The translations under genes were made by a program, and so were the position numbers. A stretch of 31,673 bases of DNA from Akkermansiaceae bacterium UBA1506. Its GTDB lineage: Bacteria > Verrucomicrobiota > Verrucomicrobiia > Verrucomicrobiales > DEV007. Location: contig DCQY01000104.1 of NCBI GenBank assembly GCA_002323995.1, forward strand, positions 1 through 31,673, read 5' to 3'. The notes beneath the pieces were generated by a model, which saw nothing but the letters and a program-made list of their open reading frames with translations, was not told the origin of the DNA and ran no database searches. Of this stretch, positions 24,952 through 31,673 are shown in pieces (position 1 is the first letter of the stretch; each line of letters begins with the position of its first letter).

Positions 24952-27683
24952 GTCGTCCGCAGCCCGCTTGCAATCGCGCTGATCGAGAAAATGATCTCAC
25001 GCGGTAGCTCTGAGTCGGCTTTTCGCCACTCCCGCAGCAACTCCACTTGCTGCAGGTGCAAGGTTCGAAGTGGCTCATCTCGCAGGGCCAAGGTCTTCGC
25101 GTAGCGCGGCCTCCGATCCTTGATTGGAGTCGGAAATAGTTCAGCAAGGCGATCGGAGAGCAATTGATACTCAGCTTCAATCATCCCCATAAAGCGACCT
25201 CGAACCTCTCCATCTTCCACAAGCGAAGCGTAGGCGCTCATTAACTCAGGACTCGAGCTCATAAGATTTGTCTCGATGCTGGTGAAGACGTAGCGGGCAA
25301 AGGTGGAGCGTCCGATCGTCTCGGCGAGGCGGGCAAAATCCTCTGGTTGTTCCTGCTTGAGGGTTTCTAGAGCTGTTCCGGCGCCATACCATCCAGGTAG
25401 GTAAAATCGCGCCTGCGTCCAACTAAAAACCCATGGGATCGCCCTTAAGTCATCTAAAGTAGCGGCGCCGCTACGGCGCGATGGCCTCGATCCCATTTGG
25501 TTTTGTTCGAGAGCATCGATTGGCGTCGCCTGTCGATAAAAAGACATGAAACCTGGCTCTTCCAATAATCGTCGATACGCCTTCATGCTGGTTTGGGCGA
25601 GTGTCGGGAACAGATCGATACCAGGGTCTTCAGTCTCCTCTTTTCGTAGATGCTTTACTGTTGTTCTCGTCACGCAGGCCTCGAGGCTTTCAAGGTGATA
25701 AGCCGCATTGTCAGGGTAAGCATATTTTCGGGCAATGGTTTCCCCCTGTTCTGTCATTCGAAAATCTCCTGACAAAGACCCATGGGGTAGCGCTCTCATG
25801 AACCAGTTGGTGGGCCCGGCTCCGCGGCTGACTGTGCCACCACGGCCATGAAAGAAACGGAACGCAACCCCGTGTTTTCGGCCGATGTTGGTAATGGATC
25901 GTTGTGCTCTTTCAAGGCCCCACTGACTAGCCAGTATGCCACCATCCTTATTGCTGTCGCTGTAACCCAGCATAACCTGCTGAATCGGTCTCTCTCTATT
26001 TGAAGCGATTGAGAGATGGTTTTTGGTAACTGGGTGGCTCAGATAGTCGTCCACGATTCCAGCCGCGTTCTCAAGGTCCTCAAGTGTTTCAAATAAAGGC
26101 ACCACCTGCAGCACGCATGCCGTCTTCCCTTCTACTAGTTCTGTTAGGCCCGCCTCTCGGGCAAAGAGGTGCACCACCAACAAATCTGAAAGCTGACGAG
26201 TCATGCTCACAATAAGACTGCCAAGCCCTTCCCCGCGCTTGCGCCGATGGTCATCGAGCACACGGTAACAGGATCTCACTGCATCGGCTTCACTGCCGGC
26301 AGACTGATCGGGATGCAGAAACGGCCGAGGTGATTCAAGTTCCTCGCTAAGGAACGTGACCCGCTTCTCTTCCGGCCATTCAGCGAAGCTCTCGCCGTCA
26401 TCAAGTCCTGCTGCTGTTAGCAACTGGGACACCGCTTTGTCGTGAAACTCACTATTTTGGCGAACGTCCAGTTCGGCGAGGTGCAGGCCAAAAGTCCTGA
26501 GTTTTCGAATGACTGGTTGCACCACTCGCGCTGCAAGGCGCTTGGCTCCAATGGCAACAAGTGAGTCGTCCATCAGTTCCAAGTCTGCTTCTAGCTCTTG
26601 AACAGTCACTTTGTCGTTATTTTCGAGCCGGGCTCTTAACAGGTAGCCGAAAGAGCGCCATGGTTCTTCCGGGTTGCGAGCAAGAATGTAAGTTCCTTCC
26701 CCGCCGAGAGAGGCGGCTAATTCTTCAATTCGACACAGGAGGGCTTCTGAAGCTGGATGAGCAGGAGCCGAGACCGTCAACTCCTGCGCCACTCCAGCGA
26801 GCTCTCTTCTGAAAAGCTTTACCGCTTGCCTTCTAAGCTCCTGCAGCGTATCTCGCGTCACGTCAGCCGTCACAAACGGGTGCCCGTCACGATCTCCGCC
26901 AATCCAAAGCCCAAATCGCATCTTCGGTCCACCGCCAGCGTTCTTTAACGTATCAGGGGAAAACCCCGCGGATTCCCATGACCACTCAAGGCGTTGGCCA
27001 ATTCGTTCGACTGTGTCAGGGAACACTTCGCGAAGGTAATAGAGCGCATTGCGAAGTTCGCGCTCAACTGAAGGTCTCTCTACATGGATCTCACCCGTGT
27101 TCCAGAGGGCTTCAAGCGCGGTTAAAAACTCCTCACGCGCTATGACTTTTTCTTCGGTAGTCAACCCATGCTTTTCCTTATTCTGGAGTCGGTCATAAAG
27201 ATCGCGATGACGTTCGCGAACGCTGGCACGTTTGGCTTCTGTCGGATGGGCTGTGAAAACCGGTTCGATCCGAATATGGCTCATCGCTTGGGCGATTTCT
27301 TCTTCCGCAAACCCTTCTGCTTTCAGCGCCTTAAGACACCGCGGCCAGAGTCCTTTTTCTGATTCCGGCCCCAGGAGCGCCTCACGATCGTGGCGAAACT
27401 CAAAGGCAACTCGCTCTTCCACCATATCGAGAAGTTGAAAGGCTATCGAATAAATTTCAGCAATATCTCCTGCTTCCGCAAGTTTTGCGGTCTCTTTTGA
27501 ATCCTCCAACCATGGAAGTAAAGCGGCTAGATGATTCTGGCCGGAAGACTTCAATACATCACGCAGGCCTTTGATGGTTTCCTTCACCTCCTTGTCTAAT
27601 GACACAAGTCCCCTCTCACGCAGGCTTTCGTCTGATTCTGTGGGTGCACTTGTTTGGTCTCTTCCTTCAATTGAAGCGGTCAT
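24945..27683 (-). CDS. ppc: Phosphoenolpyruvate carboxylase
   Basis: 912 residues, near the usual bacterial length. It carboxylates phosphoenolpyruvate with bicarbonate to oxaloacetate, refilling the TCA cycle. Conserved elements are VFTAHPTEAKR with the catalytic His, VMLGYSDSNKDGG, FFHGRGGTVSRGAGP with active-site and phosphate-binding residues, and FSWTQARFYLPGWYGAGTALE. The last residues read ASGLRTTG, whereas E. coli ends MRNTG, so the Asn that helps bind the inhibitor aspartate is Thr here. A second inhibitor residue, Lys773 in E. coli, also appears changed (FTSIE region), whereas the arginines in SRGAGP and LALRDEP are kept. It follows the NtrC-like regulator on the same strand after 89 bases. 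Confidence 0.97.
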   Translation of the reverse strand: MTASIEGRDQTSAPTESDESLRERGLVSLDKEVKETIKGLRDVLKSSGQNHLAALLPWLEDSKETAKLAEAGDIAEIYSIAFQLLDMVEERVAFEFRHDREALLGPESEKGLWPRCLKALKAEGFAEEEIAQAMSHIRIEPVFTAHPTEAKRASVRERHRDLYDRLQNKEKHGLTTEEKVIAREEFLTALEALWNTGEIHVERPSVERELRNALYYLREVFPDTVERIGQRLEWSWESAGFSPDTLKNAGGGPKMRFGLWIGGDRDGHPFVTADVTRDTLQELRRQAVKLFRRELAGVAQELTVSAPAHPASEALLCRIEELAASLGGEGTYILARNPEEPWRSFGYLLRARLENNDKVTVQELEADLELMDDSLVAIGAKRLAARVVQPVIRKLRTFGLHLAELDVRQNSEFHDKAVSQLLTAAGLDDGESFAEWPEEKRVTFLSEELESPRPFLHPDQSAGSEADAVRSCYRVLDDHRRKRGEGLGSLIVSMTRQLSDLLVVHLFAREAGLTELVEGKTACVLQVVPLFETLEDLENAAGIVDDYLSHPVTKNHLSIASNRERPIQQVMLGYSDSNKDGGILASQWGLERAQRSITNIGRKHGVAFRFFHGRGGTVSRGAGPTNWFMRALPHGSLSGDFRMTEQGETIARKYAYPDNAAYHLESLEACVTRTTVKHLRKEETEDPGIDLFPTLAQTSMKAYRRLLEEPGFMSFYRQATPIDALEQNQMGSRPSRRSGAATLDDLRAIPWVFSWTQARFYLPGWYGAGTALETLKQEQPEDFARLAETIGRSTFARYVFTSIETNLMSSSPELMSAYASLVEDGEVRGRFMGMIEAEYQLLSDRLAELFPTPIKDRRPRYAKTLALRDEPLRTLHLQQVELLREWRKADSELPREIIFSISAIASGLRTTG

Positions 27684-27772
27684 ATTTGCGGTCTCAAGAA
27701 ACTAAATTTTCGGAGAGAAAGAACGCTTCACTGCAACAATCAGCGAATCGTGATTTCCTGTAATCGTCTTGG

Positions 27773-29188
27773 TTAGTTAGCCTCGGTGGCTGCCGTGGAA
27801 TGGAGGTGTTTTTTCAGCTCTGTTTTGGTAATTCCAAGAAGTTTGGCTGCCGCCACCTCATCATCTTCAACCATACTGAGGGCCGCCTGCACCAGTTCAC
27901 GCATAGCTATTTCGACGGGTTTGATCGCCTCGTCTTTCGCTGCATTAATAAAGCGGCAAGCAGCGCGCTCAAGTTTTGACCGCCCCTCTTCTCTGGAACC
28001 TACCTGGTCGAAGGGAAGGTCTGTTGGCATCAGGACATTACCCGAAGCTAAGACGCAAGCGCGTTGAACCAGGTTTTCTAGTTCGCGAACGTTTCCGGGC
28101 CAGTTATAGGACTCTAAAGTCTCGATAGCCTCCCTCGAGAACTGCATGGCCCGGTGCTTTCCCTCAGTAGTCTGCTTTTGGAGAAAGTACTCGGCTAACA
28201 GACGAATGTCTTCGAGTCGGCGTCTCAATGGCGGAATGTGAATCCTTACCACATTGAGTCGATAGAAGAGGTCTTCGCGAAACGTTCCGTGTTCCACTTC
28301 GTCTTCCAACTGCTTGTTTGTGGCGGCTAGAATTCGGACGTTACTTTGAAGTGTTTGATTACCTCCCACTCGAGAAAACTCTCCACTCTGGAGAACGCGT
28401 AACAATTTGCTCTGCACCTCTAATGGCATATCACCTATCTCATCAAGGAAAAGGGTGCCGCCGTCGCATTGTTCAAACCGCCCAACCCTCTGACTCACAG
28501 CACCAGTGAAGGCACCTTTCTCGTGACCAAAAAGTTCACTTTCGAGCAAGTTACTTGGAATAGCGGCACAATTGATGGCCACGTATTCTGACTTGGCTCG
28601 ACGCGAAAATTTGTGGATAGCATTCGATACGACCTCCTTGCCCACGCCGCTCTCCCCTGTAATTAGAACCGGGGCATCGGCGCGGGCGACACGACCAATG
28701 AGTTTGTATACATCCTGCATCGCAGGAGAACGACCAATAATTGAATCGTCCGATGCCTGTGGTGGCATGATCGATCCGGAGTCCGCTGTGTCCGCTGCCG
28801 CCTTCATCTGCTCGGCCGACTGCAACGCCTCCTCAGCGACTTGGCGGAGTTCAAAGTTGATTGACTCGCGGCGCAACACATCAAATGCCCCGAGCCGCAT
28901 TGACTCGATCACGGCATTGGTTGAGTTAATTTGACCATTAAGAATAACCATTGCGTTGGGATGAGACAGGCGAACTTTCTTAAGTAGTTCTAAACCCTCA
29001 ATGGGGCGAAGATTGAACTCAGCAATCAGCAGATCCGCCTCTTTTTCTTCGAAAAGCTTAAATGCTTCTTCGGAGGAAACTGTTGTCAGAATTTCGACGG
29101 ATTCCGCCTCTAGGTGTTTGGAGGACCAGTCGAGAAAATCAGGGTCATTATCAGCAATAATAACCGTTTGTTTCTGGATATCTGCCAT
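27773..29188 (-). CDS. NtrC-family sigma-54 activator with degenerate receiver
   Basis: 471 residues from ATG 29188; an upstream TTG would add 25 unconvincing residues. The central AAA+ domain is intact: Walker A GESGVGKE (178-185), the sigma-54 loop GAFTGA (225-230), Walker B GGTLFLDE (243-250), and the arginine-bearing FREDLFYRLN. A Fis-type helix-turn-helix ends the protein (about 424-464). The N-terminal receiver keeps the acidic pocket ADND but has Glu57 where the phosphoacceptor Asp belongs, Asn84 for the switch Thr/Ser and Arg107 for the invariant Lys. It should therefore not be switched by standard phosphorylation, and Glu57 may mimic the phosphorylated state. No kinase gene is adjacent. 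Its targets could include ppc immediately downstream. Confidence 0.94.
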   Translation of the reverse strand: MADIQKQTVIIADNDPDFLDWSSKHLEAESVEILTTVSSEEAFKLFEEKEADLLIAEFNLRPIEGLELLKKVRLSHPNAMVILNGQINSTNAVIESMRLGAFDVLRRESINFELRQVAEEALQSAEQMKAAADTADSGSIMPPQASDDSIIGRSPAMQDVYKLIGRVARADAPVLITGESGVGKEVVSNAIHKFSRRAKSEYVAINCAAIPSNLLESELFGHEKGAFTGAVSQRVGRFEQCDGGTLFLDEIGDMPLEVQSKLLRVLQSGEFSRVGGNQTLQSNVRILAATNKQLEDEVEHGTFREDLFYRLNVVRIHIPPLRRRLEDIRLLAEYFLQKQTTEGKHRAMQFSREAIETLESYNWPGNVRELENLVQRACVLASGNVLMPTDLPFDQVGSREEGRSKLERAACRFINAAKDEAIKPVEIAMRELVQAALSMVEDDEVAAAKLLGITKTELKKHLHSTAATEAN

Positions 29189-29290
29189 AAAGGGTTGAAA
29201 TTCAAAGCCCTGAAAGAAACCCGTATAGTCTCTCCCCAACTTTGGCCCACGACTATAACACAATCCTTTGTTTTCACTGAATTTTTGCCC

Positions 29291-30604
29291 ATGAAATATC
29301 GATCCATTCCTTCGGATTTATTTATTTCCAACCGGTATCGACTAGCTCGTGAAATACCCAAAGATGCATTCGCGGTTTTTCATTCTTCAGAAATTCCATG
29401 GCGCTGCGCAGACGGGTCAACCCGCTTTATCCAGAACAGCGATCTGTTTTACCTAACTGGGGCTGATCAGGAAGAGACGATCCTTGTGGTCTGCCCGGGC
29501 CACTTAGACCCAAAGATGAGAGAGATTCTTTTTATTCGAGAAACTTCAGAGCTTCTCAAAATTTGGGAGGGGGACAAACTATCGAAAGACCAAGCCACGG
29601 AAATTTCGGGTATCAAAAATGTTCAATGGACGGACGAATTCGACCACTACCTGCGGATCTTAGCCCGAGAAAATTCAATCATCTACCTTAACGCTAACGA
29701 ATGCCCCAGTCCCGCAGAACCCTTGCACCTCTCTCGAGATGCCCGTTTTCGCCGCAGGTGTCAGGAACTCTATCAAAACCATCAATACCGCCGCCTTGGT
29801 CCCGTGATGCATCGCTTGCGCCAAGAAAAATCCCAGATTGAGATTGATCAACTACAAACTGCTTGCGACATCACCGCGAAAGGGTTTCGTCGGGTTCTAG
29901 AATTTGTGAAGCCTGGTGTGATGGAGTATGAGATTGAAGCTGAATTAATTCATGAGTTTATCCGTCATGGCTCTCGGGGCTTCGCTTATGAGCCTATTAT
30001 TGCCTCCGGTAAAAACAGCTGTGTTCTGCATTATCTCAGTAACGACCAGAAGTGTCGGGGCGGTGATTTACTGCTTCTCGACGTTGCCGCTGAATATGCC
30101 AATTACAATGCTGATCTCACTCGCACCATCCCCGTTAGTGGAAAGTTCACAACCCGACAACGCGCGGTTTATGAGGCTGTTTTGCGGATCTTTCGTCTCT
30201 GCATCGAGGAGCTCATTGTGCCTGGTAAGGATATGCGGGAGGTCTATGCCAAAGAGGTGGCGCGCGCGACCGAGGAAGAGCTAATCAGCCTTGGCTTGCT
30301 TGATCCTGAGGTGGTCGCAAAGGAAAGGAAGGAGAACACGCTGCCGGAAGAACAACGCGGTTATCGCAAATATTTTATGCACGGTGTTTCTCATAGCCTT
30401 GGTATCGACGTGCACGACGTCACTTCCATTGAGAAAGTTTTTGTTGAGAACATGTGTGTTACCGTAGAGCCAGGAATATATTTACCTGAAGAAGGGTTCG
30501 GGGTGCGGCTCGAAAACGATGTTATTGTTCGCTCGGGTGGCAATCTTGATTTAATGGCCCATATACCGATTGAACCAGACGAAATTGAAGCCCTAATGGC
30601 CTAA
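29291..30604 (+). CDS. pepP: Xaa-Pro aminopeptidase (aminopeptidase P, M24B)
   Basis: 437 residues. It removes N-terminal residues from peptides with proline in second place, in the cytoplasm, with two Mn(II) ions. The pita-bread domain holds all five ligands: two Asp in LLLDVAAEYANYNADLTRT, His in HGVSHSLGIDVHD, Glu in VTVEPGIYLP and Glu in VRLENDVIV. The N-terminal domain matches the AMP_N type (SNRYRLAREIPKDAFAVFHS, NSDLFYLTG). An ATG at 29114 in the same frame lies within the divergent regulator gene and gives an unrelated 59-residue extension, so 29291 is preferred. The gene downstream starts 36 bases after its stop. Confidence 0.94.
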   Translation: MKYRSIPSDLFISNRYRLAREIPKDAFAVFHSSEIPWRCADGSTRFIQNSDLFYLTGADQEETILVVCPGHLDPKMREILFIRETSELLKIWEGDKLSKDQATEISGIKNVQWTDEFDHYLRILARENSIIYLNANECPSPAEPLHLSRDARFRRRCQELYQNHQYRRLGPVMHRLRQEKSQIEIDQLQTACDITAKGFRRVLEFVKPGVMEYEIEAELIHEFIRHGSRGFAYEPIIASGKNSCVLHYLSNDQKCRGGDLLLLDVAAEYANYNADLTRTIPVSGKFTTRQRAVYEAVLRIFRLCIEELIVPGKDMREVYAKEVARATEEELISLGLLDPEVVAKERKENTLPEEQRGYRKYFMHGVSHSLGIDVHDVTSIEKVFVENMCVTVEPGIYLPEEGFGVRLENDVIVRSGGNLDLMAHIPIEPDEIEALMA

Positions 30605-30639
30605 GTCCAATTGAGTCGCCGCTCTGCCCAACCTGCCTG

Positions 30640-31673
30640 ATGTCTAAGCAAGCCACTGTTCGCGAAGTTACACTTCACTTTCTACCCGTTGAAATGCGGG
30701 TGCCCTTAAAATTTGGATCTCAGGTCCTCGATTCAGTTACCTGCGCCCGCGCTCGGGTAATCGTAGAGGGGTCCGACGGACGCTTTGCTGAAGGTTGGGG
30801 AGAGACACCACTTTCGGTTGCGTGGGTCTGGCCGGCCTCAATTGATTACGAGGATCGACATGAAGCGCTGAAAGCGTTCACTATCAACCTCGCTAAGGCG
30901 CTCAATGACTTTGGTGATGCTGGACACCCCATCGAGATAGGTCATGACTTTATTGAACATCGACTGCCTCAACTACAAGACGAGTTTAACGCCGATCGCG
31001 GCGAGGATAGAAGCCTTCCACACTTAGCTGCGCTAGTTTGTTTTTCACTGCTAGATATCGCGGTCCATGATGCTTACGGGCATCTTTATGAACGCCCAAC
31101 CTATTCAACCTATAACCGCGATTTCCTATCCCGGGATCTTGGTGATTTTTTAGATCCCGCTGCTTCCCATGTGGCATTTGATCGAGTTTTCCCCAATGAC
31201 TTCCTGTGTCCTTCACCTCCGTCTAAGCTTCCGGTCTGGCATCTAGTTGGGGGGCTCGACCCAATCAGCGAAGATGAACTGACCGGCGACGAACCCAATG
31301 ATGGCTATCCCGTGCTTTTGCGCGACTGGATTCGCCAAGATGGTCTCAACTGTCTCAAGATTAAGCTGCGCGGGAATGACGAGCGGTGGGACTATGACCG
31401 TCTTTCAAAGATCGGTCAGCTCTGCAAAGAGGAGGGCGTCGCCTGGCTCACCACAGACTTTAATTGTACTGTCACGGATCCGGCTTATGTGAATGATATT
31501 CTCGATCGACTCAAGGTTGACGACCCGGCGGTCTATCAGAAAATTCTCTACGTTGAACAACCCTTCCCTTACGACCTCGAAGCCAATCAAATCGATGTTC
31601 ATAGCGTTAGCGCCCGCAAGCCGCTTTTTATGGATGAAAGCGCTCACGATTGGCGGTTTGTGCGGCTTGGTCG
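30640..31673 (+). CDS. Enolase-superfamily enzyme (mandelate racemase/muconate lactonizing type), truncated
   Basis: 344 residues are visible and the frame is open to the window edge. It has the N-terminal capping domain (VEMRVPLKFGS, AEGWGETPLSVAWVWP, CFSLLDIAVHDAYG) and the barrel. A Lys-x-Lys pair, as in acid-sugar dehydratases and dipeptide epimerases, is at CLKIKLRG. Metal ligands follow as the Asp of TTDFN, the Glu of YVEQPF and probably the acidic residues of FMDES. A run between the capping domain and the Lys pair, including SPPSKLPVWHLVGGLD, makes the protein longer than standard members. The substrate cannot be named; L-Ala-D/L-Glu epimerase-like activity is one option. It follows pepP on the same strand by 35 bases and so is likely co-transcribed. 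Confidence 0.85.
   Translation, partial: MSKQATVREVTLHFLPVEMRVPLKFGSQVLDSVTCARARVIVEGSDGRFAEGWGETPLSVAWVWPASIDYEDRHEALKAFTINLAKALNDFGDAGHPIEIGHDFIEHRLPQLQDEFNADRGEDRSLPHLAALVCFSLLDIAVHDAYGHLYERPTYSTYNRDFLSRDLGDFLDPAASHVAFDRVFPNDFLCPSPPSKLPVWHLVGGLDPISEDELTGDEPNDGYPVLLRDWIRQDGLNCLKIKLRGNDERWDYDRLSKIGQLCKEEGVAWLTTDFNCTVTDPAYVNDILDRLKVDDPAVYQKILYVEQPFPYDLEANQIDVHSVSARKPLFMDESAHDWRFVRLG

Noticed and set aside
29114..29290. Upstream extension of pepP
   Set aside because: It runs into the coding region of the divergent regulator, and its residues are unlike the aminopeptidase P N-terminus, which begins properly at 29291.
29189..29290. Sigma-54 promoter or strong divergent promoters between the regulator and pepP
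   Set aside because: TTGGCCCACGACTAT is a poor match to TGGCAC-N5-TTGC. A TGTTATAGT extended -10 on the minus strand lacks a -35, so I could not support a call.
1..31673. CRISPR array, IS element, phage genes or toxin-antitoxin pair
   Set aside because: No regularly spaced direct repeats, transposase, integrase or phage structural genes were seen. The PIN domain at 10367-11392 is of the membrane YacL type, not a VapC toxin.

Overview
The window is bacterial chromosome. It most resembles a member of the Verrucomicrobiota or wider PVC group. The basis is several secreted arylsulfatases, a secreted calcium-binding propeller, a beta-helix polysaccharide enzyme, and housekeeping genes scattered singly among them. 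No rRNA or marker gene fixes the taxon, so this is inference. By hand count GC is near 50% in several housekeeping stretches and near 61% in one stretch of the third sulfatase.

Layout. 1-6526 is a polysaccharide-processing region. It holds the 3' end of a sulfatase, a wrecked sulfatase pseudogene with only its head and tail left, a sulfatase with an added N-terminal beta-sandwich-like domain, a seven-motif FG-GAP propeller protein, and a secreted double beta-helix (pectate lyase/GH55-like) protein. 6598-10252 carries a NarL-type two-component pair with an unfamiliar extracytoplasmic sensor, followed by a Tat-exported sugar isomerase-like TIM-barrel protein. 10367-19428 is mostly housekeeping: a YacL-like PIN-TRAM membrane protein, PrmA, tRNA-Gly(GCC), TrpC, a GtrB/DPM-like glycosyltransferase, a variant SDR, valyl-tRNA synthetase and an N-acetylmuramoyl-L-alanine amidase. 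19451-31673 holds DnaE, a heparan-N-sulfatase-like sulfatase, PEP carboxylase, a sigma-54 activator with a degenerate receiver, aminopeptidase P and a truncated enolase-superfamily enzyme.

How the genes fit together. The sulfatases, the propeller and the beta-helix protein suggest extracellular breakdown of sulfated glycans. The divergent arrangement of the beta-helix gene and the two-component pair makes a regulatory link possible but unproven. No CRISPR array, phage, IS element or classical defence island was seen.

The best leads are the NtrC-like regulator whose phosphoacceptor Asp is replaced by Glu; the multi-domain sensor of the histidine kinase; the sulfatase pseudogene; and a PEP carboxylase that appears to lack two of the four residues that bind the feedback inhibitor in the E. 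coli enzyme. I found no wholly new multi-gene system that I can defend.
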